Shown in pieces: positions 16,432 to 25,046 of a stretch of DNA of 64,000 bases (position 1 is its first letter; each line of letters opens with the position of its first letter). The stretch is from Hephaestia caeni (GTDB lineage Bacteria; Pseudomonadota; Alphaproteobacteria; Sphingomonadales; Sphingomonadaceae): the NCBI RefSeq assembly GCF_003550065.1, contig NZ_QXDC01000003.1, positions 992,001 through 1,056,000 on the forward strand, read 5' to 3'. Under the pieces are notes generated by a model. That model was given only the letters and a program-made list of their open reading frames with translations. It was not told where the DNA came from and did no database searches. The position numbers and the translations under genes are program-made.

Positions 16432-18125
16432 GGCTTTCGTTGCAATCGCTCCAGCCGCTCGGACGCGCCTTGATGCTGCCGATCGCGGTGCTGCCGGTGG
16501 CGGCGCTGCTGCTCCGGCTCGGCCAGCCCGATCTGTTCGACGTGCCGTTAGTCGCGGCGGCGGGGGCGGCGATCTTCGACAATCTGGGGCTGCTGTTCGC
16601 GCTCGGTATCGGTGTGGGGCTGGCGAAGGACAATAATGGCGCGGCGGGGCTGGCGGGGCTGGTCTGTTTCCTCGTCGCGACGCGCGGGAGCATGACCCTG
16701 CTCACCGTCCCGCCCGATGCGATGGCGGGCTTGTCGGCCGATGCCACCGCGCTGGCCGCTGACGCGTGGCGCACCAAGGCGATCGCCAAGCTCTCGGTGC
16801 CGATCGGCATCCTCTCGGGCCTGATCGCGGGGGCGTTCTACAATCGTTATGCGACGATCCGGCTGCCCGAATATCTCGCCTTTTTCGGCGGGCGGCGGTT
16901 CGTGCCGATCCTATCCGGGGTCGCCGGGCTCGGCCTCGCTTTGGTGTTCGGCGGGCTCTACACGCCGATCGATACGGGGATGGATGCGCTGTCGAAGGGG
17001 GTGATCGGCTCGGGCGAGGCGGGGCTGTTCTTCTACGGGCTGCTCAACCGGCTGCTGATCGTCACCGGGCTGCACCATATCCTCAACAACCTCGCCTGGT
17101 TTCTCGTCGGTGATTATCATGGGAGCACGGGTGACCTGAACCGCTTCTTCGCGGGCGATCCCAGTGCGGGCGCGTTCATGGCCGGGTTCTTCCCGGTGAT
17201 GATGTTCGGCCTGCCCGCGGCGTGCCTCGCGATGTATCGCTCGGCCTTCCCCGAGCGGCGCAAGGCGGTGGGCGGGATGCTGCTCTCGATGGCGCTGACC
17301 GCGATCCTGACGGGCGTGACCGAGCCGATCGAGTTCAGCTTCATGTTCCTCGCGCCGCTGCTCTATGCGCTCCATGCGGTGCTGACCGGGCTGGCGATGG
17401 CGGTGATGGATCTGCTCGGGATCAAGCTCGGCTTCGGCTTTTCGGCGGGGCTGCTCGATTACGCGCTCAATTTTTCCAAGGCGACGCGGCCGCTGCTGCT
17501 GTTGCCCGTCGGGATCGTCTATTTCCTGCTCTATTACGGCGTGTTCCGGTTCGCGATCCTGCGCTTCAATCTCAAGACGCCGGGGCGCGAGGATGAGCCC
17601 GTGGGCGAGGAGATCGCGCCTGTCGCAGGATCGCGCGGCCCCGCCTTCGTCGCGGCGCTGGGCGGCGCGGCCAACCTTGCGAGCATCGATGCCTGCACGA
17701 CACGGCTCAGGCTGGTGGTCGCCGATCAGGGCGCGGTGGACGAGGCGCGGCTCCGCGCGCTGGGCGCCAAGGGATTCGTGCGCCCCTCGGCACAGGCGCT
17801 GCAAGTGGTGCTCGGCCCCGAGGCCGATCTGGTCGCGACCGAGATGCGTGCGGCGGCGGGACCGCTCGGGACGGTGGCGGAGATACCCGAAACGAAGGTC
17901 GCGCCGGCCGCGGACGTGACGCCGTGGCTTACCGCGCTCGGCGGGCGCGACAACCTGGCCGAAGTCGCCGCCAACCCCAGTCGCCTGATGCTCCGCCTGC
18001 GCGACGATGCGGTCGACGACACTGCCCTCACCGCGCTCGGCGTGCGTGCGGTGGCACGCACCGAAGGAATGCTGCACCTGATCGTCCCCGACGCCGAACC
18101 GATCGGCCGCGCCCTCGCGGCGTGA
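16428..18125 (+). CDS. nagE: PTS N-acetylglucosamine transporter EIICB with extra degenerate IIB-like domain
   Basis: 565 aa. Residues 1-390 form the glucose-family IIC membrane domain (LPIAVLPVAALLLRLG, LAKDNNGAAGLAGLV, YTPIDTGMD, ITGLHH-like IVTGLHHILNN, GVTEPIEFSFMFLAPLLY). Residues about 405-475 form IIB with the phosphorylated cysteine in SIDACTTRLRL (Cys423). Residues about 497-565 repeat the IIB pattern (ALGGRDNLAEV ... RLMLRLRD ... ALGV), but Asn replaces the cysteine position. No IIA domain is present; it is supplied by the fusion protein encoded upstream. Imports GlcNAc from the periplasm as GlcNAc-6-phosphate, feeding NagA. GlcNAc rather than glucose is inferred from the locus. Confidence 0.9.
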   Translation: MRLSLQSLQPLGRALMLPIAVLPVAALLLRLGQPDLFDVPLVAAAGAAIFDNLGLLFALGIGVGLAKDNNGAAGLAGLVCFLVATRGSMTLLTVPPDAMAGLSADATALAADAWRTKAIAKLSVPIGILSGLIAGAFYNRYATIRLPEYLAFFGGRRFVPILSGVAGLGLALVFGGLYTPIDTGMDALSKGVIGSGEAGLFFYGLLNRLLIVTGLHHILNNLAWFLVGDYHGSTGDLNRFFAGDPSAGAFMAGFFPVMMFGLPAACLAMYRSAFPERRKAVGGMLLSMALTAILTGVTEPIEFSFMFLAPLLYALHAVLTGLAMAVMDLLGIKLGFGFSAGLLDYALNFSKATRPLLLLPVGIVYFLLYYGVFRFAILRFNLKTPGREDEPVGEEIAPVAGSRGPAFVAALGGAANLASIDACTTRLRLVVADQGAVDEARLRALGAKGFVRPSAQALQVVLGPEADLVATEMRAAAGPLGTVAEIPETKVAPAADVTPWLTALGGRDNLAEVAANPSRLMLRLRDDAVDDTALTALGVRAVARTEGMLHLIVPDAEPIGRALAA

Positions 18126-18220
18126 GCGGGCATCGCGGGTCGGGTCGTGGAGCTATAAAAATCCAAGTGGCAGGAGCCGCCCCAATTGTGGTCATTCGCT
18201 TAACGCGGCATGCTGACGTT

Positions 18221-18499
18221 ATGGTCAAAACTTTGAATGGATTGACGATAGCGGCTATTGCCGCGTGGTCGGCCTACCTGCTGTGGCTGCTGGCAATGGT
18301 CCTGCGCCTATCCGCTTGGCTTTCCACGTCCGAGACCATCGCCGGTTTAGCCATACCGATCGCAATGATTGCAGCAGTACTATGGATTCGCTTCAGCCTT
18401 GCCGCACGGCTGCCAGGCCGCGTTATCGCATTGTTTCAATTGTTCATCTTGGCCGTCGCTTGTCTATTCCTCGTCTCCGTGCTCACTCCGAAGATCTAA
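18221..18499 (+). CDS. small hypothetical membrane protein
   Basis: 92 aa from ATG 18221, following the nagE gene by about 95 bases. Three hydrophobic stretches (about residues 7-28, 37-53 and 68-88) make up most of the chain, which ends LVSVLTPKI. Base composition is lower in GC than the flanking genes and codon use is less biased, which may mean foreign origin or weak expression. A preceding AACGCGG... stretch gives no obvious ribosome site; an overlapping frame starting at 17924 is shadow sequence. I do not recognise a family. A non-coding explanation cannot be excluded. Confidence 0.45.
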   Translation: MVKTLNGLTIAAIAAWSAYLLWLLAMVLRLSAWLSTSETIAGLAIPIAMIAAVLWIRFSLAARLPGRVIALFQLFILAVACLFLVSVLTPKI

Positions 18500-18554
18500 G
18501 GCCGGCTTTCCACCCATAGCGCCGCGACAATAACGACGGATCGGTGCCGCGGAT

Positions 18555-19541
18555 CTAGCCGCGCTCGGCGAGCGTGCGTTCCCAAGCGAGCGCGTCGCTG
18601 ACGATCCGGTCGAGATCGGCGTAGCGCGGGCGCCAGGGCAGCGTTTCGAGGATGCGGCGGTTGTCGGAGACGAGCGCATCGGGGTCGCCCGCGCGGCGGC
18701 CTTCCATGCGGCGCTCGATCGTGATGTTGGTCACCCGATCGACGGCGTCGAGCACCTCGAGCACCGAATAGCCGCGACCATAGCCCGCGTTCATCGTCAG
18801 GTTGCGCGTCGGCTCGGCGATCAGCGCGGCGAGCGCATCGACATGCGCGGCGGCGAGGTCGCTGACATGGATATAGTCGCGCACCCCGGTGCCGTCGGGG
18901 GTGGCGAAATCACTGCCGAACACCGCGACATGCCCGCGCTTGCCCGTCGCCGCCTCGACCGCGACCTTGATGAGATGCGTCGCGCCGGCGGTCGACTGGC
19001 CCGAGCGGCCTTGCGGATCGGCGCCCGCGACGTTGAAATACCTGAGCGCGCAATAGTTGATCGGATGTGCGGCGGCGGTGTCCTTGAGCATGATCTCGGT
19101 CATCAGCTTGGACATGCCGTAAGGGTTGATCGGCCTGGTCGGGCTGTCCTCGCGAACCGGCACGACGTCGGGGATGCCATAGGTCGCGGCGGTCGAGGAG
19201 AAGATGAAATGCTTCACCCCTGCCGTCACTGCGCTCTCGATCAGCGTCCGGCTCGCGGCGGTGTTGTTGCGGTAATATTTGAGCGGATCGGAGACCGATT
19301 CGGGCACCACCACCGATCCGGCGAAATGCATGATTGCTTCGACACCGTGCCCGGCGATCACATCGCGCACGCGATCATCCTCGACCGCCATCTCGACGAA
19401 GGCGGCGCGGCGGTCGACCGCCCAGGCGAAACCGGTGACGAGGTTGTCGATCACCACGACCTGATGCCCGGCGTCGAGTAGCGCCAGCACCGCATGGCTG
19501 CCGATATAGCCCGCTCCGCCCGTCACCATCACGCTCGCCAT
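18555..19541 (-). CDS. galE: UDP-glucose 4-epimerase
   Basis: 328 aa from ATG 19541, preceded by AAAGGAAA. Extended short-chain dehydrogenase fold: NAD-binding VTGGAGYIGSHAVLALL at residues 5-21, then VVVIDNLVTG; the catalytic serine region FIFSSTAATYG near 119-129; and the YxxxK pair in NPYGMSKLMTE near 149-159. The C-terminal part has the substrate-binding GVRDYIHVSDLA and AGYGRGYSVLEVLD segments. It interconverts UDP-glucose and UDP-galactose for surface polysaccharide synthesis and galactose use. The frame extends 22 codons upstream to 19607, but the family start and ribosome site favour 19541. It diverges from msrA with a 59-bp gap, too short for separate complex regulation. Confidence 0.92.
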   Translation of the reverse strand: MASVMVTGGAGYIGSHAVLALLDAGHQVVVIDNLVTGFAWAVDRRAAFVEMAVEDDRVRDVIAGHGVEAIMHFAGSVVVPESVSDPLKYYRNNTAASRTLIESAVTAGVKHFIFSSTAATYGIPDVVPVREDSPTRPINPYGMSKLMTEIMLKDTAAAHPINYCALRYFNVAGADPQGRSGQSTAGATHLIKVAVEAATGKRGHVAVFGSDFATPDGTGVRDYIHVSDLAAAHVDALAALIAEPTRNLTMNAGYGRGYSVLEVLDAVDRVTNITIERRMEGRRAGDPDALVSDNRRILETLPWRPRYADLDRIVSDALAWERTLAERG

Positions 19542-19600
19542 CGGTTTTCCTTTGCTGTCAGGCGCCCTATTTATATCCCCAAGAGCGAAAGGAACGGTTG

Positions 19601-20146
19601 ATGGCAAGCGAAACGGCGATCCTGGCGGGCGGTTGCTTCTGGTGCACCGAGGCGGTGTTCAACGACGTGATCGGCGTCGAAAAGGTCGAAAGCGGCTATA
19701 TGGGCGGCACGACCGCGAACCCGACCTACAAGCAGGTATGCGGCGGCGACACCGGCCATGCCGAGGCGATCCGCATCACCTTCGACGCCGACCAGCTACG
19801 CTATGGCGATCTGCTCGACATCTTCTTCGCGACGCACGATCCGACCCAGCTCAACCGGCAGGGCAACGATGTCGGCACGCAATATCGCTCGGCGATCTTC
19901 CCGCAGGATCAGATGCAGCACCACGCCGCGCTGGCTGCGATCGAGCGCAACCAGGCGGAATGGCCGCAGCCGATCGTGACCACGATCGAGCTTGCCGACC
20001 GTTTCTGGCCCGCCGAGGACTATCACCAGGAATATTGGGAAGGCGAGGGCCGGCGCAATCCCTATTGCATCGCGCATATCCCGCCCAAGCTCCAGAAGCT
20101 GCGCAAGCGCTTTGCCGATCGTGCCAAGGAAGGCGCGGCCGCCTGA
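19601..20146 (+). CDS. msrA: peptide methionine sulfoxide reductase MsrA
   Basis: 181 aa from ATG 19601, with GAAAGGAAC just upstream (a TTG three bases earlier is in frame). The active-site motif GGCFWCTEAVF lies at residues 10-20, with the nucleophilic cysteine in GCFWC; further family segments are GYMGGTTANPTY, GHAEAIRITFD, FFATHDPTQLNRQGNDVGTQYRS and EDYHQEYW. It reduces the S-diastereomer of methionine sulfoxide in damaged proteins using thioredoxin. MsrA of normal length without an MsrB fusion. The stop is followed at once by a long palindromic repeat. Confidence 0.95.
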   Translation: MASETAILAGGCFWCTEAVFNDVIGVEKVESGYMGGTTANPTYKQVCGGDTGHAEAIRITFDADQLRYGDLLDIFFATHDPTQLNRQGNDVGTQYRSAIFPQDQMQHHAALAAIERNQAEWPQPIVTTIELADRFWPAEDYHQEYWEGEGRRNPYCIAHIPPKLQKLRKRFADRAKEGAAA

Positions 20147-20156
20147 GAGTCGGTTT

Positions 20157-20310
20157 GAGAAATCGCGAAAGAGCGATTTCCGAAGCGGCACCGGCCCACT
20201 CCCCCACGGGGTCCCCGCAAAGTAATACTTTGCGGGGTTACACCCCCACCCGGCCACCCATAGGATACTGGCGTTGGGTGGCCGGGTGGGGGAGTGGGCC
20301 GGTGCCGCAA
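20157..20310. repeat. palindromic repeat element with a nested hairpin insertion
   Basis: The small leading hairpin AAATCGC...GCGATTT (20160-20179) is followed by perfect outer arms 20185-20206 and 20287-20308 and inner arms 20243-20260 / 20275-20292. Within the left arm a 38-bp segment (about 20207-20244) forms its own perfect hairpin around CCCCGCAAAGTA-A-TACTTTGCGGGG, so one repeat appears inserted into another. It separates the convergent msrA and aqpZ genes and probably also serves as a bidirectional terminator. Confidence 0.82.
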
Positions 20311-20363
20311 TATAGACTCAGCAGCGGAAGCGCCGGCAATTCGGCGCCCCCGCCGCGGATCGA

Positions 20364-21095
20364 TCAGAGCGGTTCGCCCGTCACATCGGGACGCTTGCTC
20401 GCGTCGGCGCCGAGCGTCTTGTAAATGAGGCCGCCGAGCACGCCGCCGACGATCGGGGCCACCCAGAACAGCCAGAGTTGCTGCAACGCCCAACCGCCCG
20501 CGATCAGCGCCGGGCCGGTGCTGCGCGCCGGGTTGACCGAGGTGTTGGTCACCGGGATGCAGATCAGATGGATCAGCGTCAGCGACAGCCCGATCGCGAT
20601 CGGCGCGAACCCGGCGGGGGCGCGGCTGTCGGTCGATCCCATGATGACGAGCACGAAGAACAGCGTCAGCACGATCTCGAGCAGCAACCCCGACGTCAGC
20701 GAAAAGCCCTGCGGCGAATGCTCGCCGAAGCCGTTGGCCGCAAGCCCGTTGGTCGCGAGCGAATAATCGGCCTTGCCGCTGGCGATCAGATAGAGAAGCG
20801 CTGCCGCCGCGACCGCGCCGATGACCTGCGCGATGACGTAAAGCGGAATGTCCTTCGCCGGAAAGCGGCCGCCGGCCCACAAGCCGATCGTCACCGCGGG
20901 GTTGAGGTGGCAGCCCGAAATGTGGCCGATCGTATATGCCATCGTCAGCACCGTCAGCCCGAACGCGAGCGCGACGCCCGCATAGCCGATCCCGAGCGCA
21001 GGCACGCCCGCGGCGAGCACCGCGGCGCCGCAGCCCCCCAATACCAGCCAGAATGTCCCGATAAGTTCCGCAAGCCCCCGTTGTACGTTGGTCAT
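20364..21095 (-). CDS. aqpZ: aquaporin Z family water channel
   Basis: 243 aa with six membrane segments and two NPA half-helices: [13 protein letters not shown] near residues 61-73 and [13 protein letters not shown] near 184-196. The N-terminus ([23 protein letters not shown]) is nearly the AqpZ consensus. A histidine and the arginine of NPAR supply the aromatic/arginine filter of orthodox water channels, so glycerol transport is unlikely. It lies in the inner membrane and equilibrates water under osmotic stress. It is preceded by GGAGGGTGCC; its promoter lies in the roughly 80-bp gap to the Sua5 gene, which is transcribed the same way. Confidence 0.94.
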   Translation of the reverse strand: MTNVQRGLAELIGTFWLVLGGCGAAVLAAGVPALGIGYAGVALAFGLTVLTMAYTIGHISGCHLNPAVTIGLWAGGRFPAKDIPLYVIAQVIGAVAAAALLYLIASGKADYSLATNGLAANGFGEHSPQGFSLTSGLLLEIVLTLFFVLVIMGSTDSRAPAGFAPIAIGLSLTLIHLICIPVTNTSVNPARSTGPALIAGGWALQQLWLFWVAPIVGGVLGGLIYKTLGADASKRPDVTGEPL

Positions 21096-21175
21096 GGCAC
21101 CCTCCTGTTCTCCCGCGTCTTGAAATATCGCGGAATGAGGGCAGCCTAACCGTCGTTGCGCCGACGTAAAGACCG

Positions 21176-22132
21176 TTATCGATGCGCGGCGCGGCGCAGC
21201 CGATCGTTGATCGCGATGCCGATGCCCTCGGCCGGCACCGGGGCGACCGCGATGCGGGATCGAGGCGCGGCATCGGCGTGGTGGAGGGCATCGAACAGCC
21301 GCGCCGCCGCTTCGACGGGATCACCCGTGGCGGAGAGCGTATCGTCGCCGGCGATCGCGCCGAAACCGATCAGCCATTCGTCATCGGCGGCATCGGTCGC
21401 GTGCAGGCGCAGCGGCTTGGACGGCGCATAGTGACTGGGCAATTGTCCGGGTGATTCCAATCCCCCTCCCGGCCGATTCGAAACCGGACCCCGGCCTTCG
21501 CCGGCGACATATTGTCGTACGTCGATTGCCGTAATCGGCCCCGGCCGGAGGATCGTGCAACCCTTCACGATCGTCGATTCGAGCCCCGCCTCGGTCGCGC
21601 CGTCGTCGATGACGAGCGGAATCCGGCCGCCGAGGCTTGCCACGACATGCGCCGCGCGGGTCGGGCTGATCGACCCGCTGGCATTGGCCGAGGGCGCGGC
21701 GAGCGGCTTGCCCGTTGCGTCGAGCAAGGCCTGCATCGCGCGGTGGCGCGGCACGCGCAGCGCGATCGTATCGAGCCCGGCGGTCACCAGCGCGGCGATT
21801 TCCGCATCGGGCTTGAGCGGGACGACCAGCGTCAACGGCCCCGGCCAGAATCTGCCGGCAAGCGCGCGCGCGTCGGCGTCGAACATGCCGATTCGTTCGG
21901 CAGCCGCGACATCGCGAACGTGGACAATCAGCGGGTTGAAGCTCGGCCGGTCCTTGGCGGCATAGATGCGCGCCACGGCATGTGGATTGGTCGCGTCGGC
22001 GGCGAGCCCGTAGACCGTCTCGGTCGGCACCGCGACAGGCTCACCCGCCGCGATCAGCGCCGCTGCCTCGGCGATCGCAGCCGTGCCGTAGCGTAAGGTG
22101 CGCGTCGTGCCGGGGGTGTTTGGAACGAGCAT
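21176..22132 (-). CDS. L-threonylcarbamoyladenylate synthase, Sua5-type
   Basis: 318 aa. The YrdC domain occupies residues about 15-205: [28 protein letters not shown] (KxR substrate motif), FWPGPLTLV, and SANASG. A linker and the C-terminal Sua5 domain ([16 protein letters not shown] onward) follow. It makes threonylcarbamoyl-AMP for the universal t6A37 tRNA modification. The linker, residues about 209-225, is partly encoded by a copy of the dispersed repeat arm GGACCCCGGCCTTCGCCGG (21486-21504), so this repeat has been absorbed into coding sequence. It diverges from the acyl-CoA dehydrogenase gene with a 47-bp gap. Confidence 0.92.
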   Translation of the reverse strand: MLVPNTPGTTRTLRYGTAAIAEAAALIAAGEPVAVPTETVYGLAADATNPHAVARIYAAKDRPSFNPLIVHVRDVAAAERIGMFDADARALAGRFWPGPLTLVVPLKPDAEIAALVTAGLDTIALRVPRHRAMQALLDATGKPLAAPSANASGSISPTRAAHVVASLGGRIPLVIDDGATEAGLESTIVKGCTILRPGPITAIDVRQYVAGEGRGPVSNRPGGGLESPGQLPSHYAPSKPLRLHATDAADDEWLIGFGAIAGDDTLSATGDPVEAAARLFDALHHADAAPRSRIAVAPVPAEGIGIAINDRLRRAAHR

Positions 22133-22179
22133 TTTGTCGCGCTATATCGCGCCGCAGCCAAGGACAAGAGAGGATACCG

Positions 22180-23880
22180 ATGCCCTTCACCCCCGCCATT
22201 GCCGATCAGCGCTTCGTGCTCGATCACATCGTCGGCATCGCGGCGCTGGCCGCCGAGGCGCGTTTCGCCGGTGCCAGTGCGGACGTGGTCGATGCGGTGC
22301 TCGACGGGATCGGCGCGTTCGCCGCGGGCGAATGGGCGCCGCTCAACCGGCTGGGCGATACCGTGGGCGCGCGCTGGACCCCGGCGGGCGTGGTGATGCC
22401 CGATGGTGTCGCCGCCGCGTACAAGGCCTATGTCGAGGGCGGCTGGGGGACGATCGGCGTTCCCGAGGCCTGGGGCGGGCAGGGGCTGCCGTTCGCGATC
22501 CAGACGGCGGTGCTCGAAACGCTGGGGAGCGCCAATATGAGCCTCGCGCTTGCACCGACGCTGACGGTGGGGGCGATCGAGGCGTTGCTCCACCACGGCA
22601 CCCCGACGCAGCAGGCGCTCTATCTTCCCAAGCTTGCGACCGGTGAGTGGACCGGCACGATGAACCTCACCGAGCCGCAGGCGGGCTCTGATGTCGGGGC
22701 GCTCAAGACGCGCGCGACGCCGCGCGGCGACGGCACATGGTCGATCCAGGGGACCAAGATCTTCATCTCGTTCGGCGATCACGACATGGCCGACAATATC
22801 GTCCACCTCGTGCTCGCGCGCACCCCCGATGCGCCCGCGGGGACGCGCGGCATCTCGCTGTTCCTTGTCCCCAAATACCGGCTCGATGCGGACGGGAATC
22901 CGGGTGAAGCGAACGACATCCGCGTGGTCTCAATCGAGCACAAGATGGGGTTGCACGGCTCGCCCACCTGCGTGCTCGCCTTTGGTGACGAGGGCGATTG
23001 CGTCGGCGAGCTGATCGGCGACGAGCTGGGCGGGATGGCGGCGATGTTCACGATGATGAACAACGCGCGGCTCAATGTCGGCCTGCAAGGCGTCCAGATC
23101 GCCGAGGCGGCGACGCAGCAGGCGGTCGCCTATGCGCGCGAGCGGATCCAGGGGCGGCGCGAGGGGCGCCCGGCGGCGATCATCGAATTTCCCGACGTCC
23201 GCCGGATGCTGATGCGGATGACCGCCGAAACGCAGGCCGCGCGGGCGTTGGTCTATTACGCCGCCGCGCAGGTCGATCGCGCTGCGCTTGGCGATGCGGC
23301 GGCGCGCGCGCGGCTGGAACTGCTCACCCCGCTCGCCAAGGCGCACGCGACCGATATCGGCTGCCTCGTCACCAGCCTCGGCGTACAGGTGCATGGCGGG
23401 ATGGGCTATATCGAGGAGACCGGCGCCGCGCAGTTCTTCCGCGACGCGCGGATCACGCCGATCTACGAAGGCACCAACGGCATCCAGGCGGCCGATCTGG
23501 TTGGGCGCAAGCTGCCGATGGCGGGCGGCGCGGCGTTCGCATCGCTGGTCGCCGACATGCGCGCCGAGGCGGAAGCGGCGCCGCTGCGCGCGCTGATCGA
23601 TGCCTGTGAAGCGACCGCGCGAACATTGCTCGACGCGGTCGACGACGATCGGCTGGCGGGCAGCACGCCGTTTTTGACGATGCTGTCGGTCGCGGTGTGC
23701 GGTTGGTTGATGGAACGCAGCGGCCGCCTGGCCGATACGGCAGGCGATCCGGCGTTCACCGCGCTCAAGCAGGCGGCAGCGCGCTTCTATGTCGGGCAGG
23801 TCGTGCCCGAGGCGATGGGGCTTGCCGCCGCAGCGACGGCGCCCGCCGCCGATCTCTATCCGTTGGGATCGACCGGCTGA
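22180..23880 (+). CDS. acyl-CoA dehydrogenase, long form with extra C-terminal domain
   Basis: 566 aa from ATG 22180 (AAGAGAGGAT upstream). FAD-dependent fold: GIGVPEAWGGQG-like GTIGVPEAWGGQGLP near residues 91-105, the FAD-binding MNLTEPQAGSDVGALKT near 162-178, IQGTKIFISFGDHD, the dimer-interface GVQVHGGMGYIEETG near 403-417, and the catalytic glutamate segment PIYEGTNGIQAADLVG near 427-442. After about 460 a further helical domain of about 100 residues follows, as in the DmdC/FadE5-like class. Such enzymes oxidise fatty acyl-CoAs or methylmercaptopropionyl-CoA; the exact substrate is not readable. Its 3' end overlaps the convergent Rap1a-like gene by 25 bases. Confidence 0.9.
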   Translation: MPFTPAIADQRFVLDHIVGIAALAAEARFAGASADVVDAVLDGIGAFAAGEWAPLNRLGDTVGARWTPAGVVMPDGVAAAYKAYVEGGWGTIGVPEAWGGQGLPFAIQTAVLETLGSANMSLALAPTLTVGAIEALLHHGTPTQQALYLPKLATGEWTGTMNLTEPQAGSDVGALKTRATPRGDGTWSIQGTKIFISFGDHDMADNIVHLVLARTPDAPAGTRGISLFLVPKYRLDADGNPGEANDIRVVSIEHKMGLHGSPTCVLAFGDEGDCVGELIGDELGGMAAMFTMMNNARLNVGLQGVQIAEAATQQAVAYARERIQGRREGRPAAIIEFPDVRRMLMRMTAETQAARALVYYAAAQVDRAALGDAAARARLELLTPLAKAHATDIGCLVTSLGVQVHGGMGYIEETGAAQFFRDARITPIYEGTNGIQAADLVGRKLPMAGGAAFASLVADMRAEAEAAPLRALIDACEATARTLLDAVDDDRLAGSTPFLTMLSVAVCGWLMERSGRLADTAGDPAFTALKQAAARFYVGQVVPEAMGLAAAATAPAADLYPLGSTG

Positions 23881-24212
23881 GTGCAGGGAAGCGCGGTGGC
23901 GACCGCGGCTTTGACCGCGCTCGCGGCCGATTCGGCACGGCGTTCGGGATGCGCGGTGAGATAGGCGGTCACCAGCTCGGCGGCCTTCTGGTTGGTGATC
24001 GGCGCGCGGCAGATCGTCTCGTCGCCGGTGCGGGCCTCGGTCAGGAACACGCCGTCGATCACGCCCGCGACATACATCGAGCATTGGCCGTGATTGGGCC
24101 GGGTGCAGATGTCGTAGAGCGTCTGGGCGGTGAAGAAGGCCGGGATGAGCGGCGGCTCGACCGGCGTCTGCGCGGCGGCGCCCAGCATCAGCATGATGGT
24201 CAGCACGTGCAT
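23856..24212 (-). CDS. Rap1a/Tai-like small secreted protein
   Basis: 118 aa (ATG 24212; in-frame ATGs a few codons later are alternatives). Short signal peptide (LTIMLMLGAAAQT), then a compact domain with conserved cysteines: LYDICTRPNHGQCSMYVAGVIDG near residues 31-53, ICRAP near 68-72, and a late ALPC. This pattern resembles the Rap1a/Tai family, periplasmic immunity proteins against type VI peptidoglycan amidase effectors of Tae type. No effector or type VI genes are in the window, so the function here could be orphan immunity or something unrelated. The stop lies within the end of the convergent acyl-CoA dehydrogenase gene. Confidence 0.6.
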   Translation of the reverse strand: MHVLTIMLMLGAAAQTPVEPPLIPAFFTAQTLYDICTRPNHGQCSMYVAGVIDGVFLTEARTGDETICRAPITNQKAAELVTAYLTAHPERRAESAASAVKAAVATALPCTQPVDPNG

Positions 24213-24353
24213 CTCCCGTCCCCCAGTTCTCCACCGGCTTGAACGAAATCGTGCGCGAATTCAAACCGACAGCGGCGAGTGACGGCAAGCCGTCGTCGGT
24301 TGGAGTCGGATTCGATGGATCCGGTTAGGGCAGGGCCGCCTTCGCAAAACTGC

Positions 24354-25046
24354 TCAAACACTGAACGGCTTGAACTCGGCGACGAGATCATAGCGCGCGC
24401 CGGGAAAGACCTGCCGGACATAGGTGACAAGCGCACCGCCGCGCCAGGTCCAGCGCTCGAGCTTGAGGCACGCCTCGCCGGGCGCGAGATCGAGCGCGGC
24501 GGCCTGGTCCGCCTCGGCGCCGATCGCCGAGATGCGGTGGCGCGCGTCGCTCCATGGCACATGCGCGAGCAGCCACGACCCGGGGGCGGTGGCGGTGAAA
24601 TCCTGCGCTGCCGCCTCGGGCGTGGCGTCGAGCGCGATCCAGCGCCGTTCGATTGCGAACGGATCATCATCGGCGCGGTGGAGCCCGGTGACGGTGAGAT
24701 GTGGCCCGACGCGGCCGACCTCGGGCAGGTCGGCGTGATCGCCGCGATGCTGCTCGGTCAGCACCCAGCGATAGGCTTCGCCGCGCGCTTCGATCACCGC
24801 ACGCAGATCGGGCACGTCGAGCACCGTCGCATGGATCGGGGGATGCGCGACGAAGCTGCCCGCGCGCTTGCGGCGATCGATGAAGCCCGCGCGCGCCAGC
24901 GCCCCGAGCGCCTTGCTGACGGTCGCGCGCGAGCATCCATAGGTCGCGGTCAATTCGTGCTCGAAGGGGATACGGTCGCCCGGCTTCCAGGCACCCGAGC
25001 GGATGCGCGCCTCGATATCGGCGCGGATGCGGGCGTCGAGGCTCAT
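24354..25046 (-). CDS. hutC: histidine utilization repressor
   Basis: 230 aa GntR-family protein. The N-terminal winged helix (residues 5-70: GDRIPFEHELTATYGCSRATVSKALGAL, KRAGSFVA) is followed by a UTRA domain ending LVTYVRQVFPGARYDLVAEF, the typical HutC C-terminus. Family knowledge: HutC binds urocanate and represses hut operons. Its ATG overlaps the hutF stop, so it is the second gene of a hutF-hutC operon and autoregulation is likely. The palindrome at 26401-26414, between hutF and hutI, is the best operator candidate. Confidence 0.92.
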   Translation of the reverse strand: MSLDARIRADIEARIRSGAWKPGDRIPFEHELTATYGCSRATVSKALGALARAGFIDRRKRAGSFVAHPPIHATVLDVPDLRAVIEARGEAYRWVLTEQHRGDHADLPEVGRVGPHLTVTGLHRADDDPFAIERRWIALDATPEAAAQDFTATAPGSWLLAHVPWSDARHRISAIGAEADQAAALDLAPGEACLKLERWTWRGGALVTYVRQVFPGARYDLVAEFKPFSV

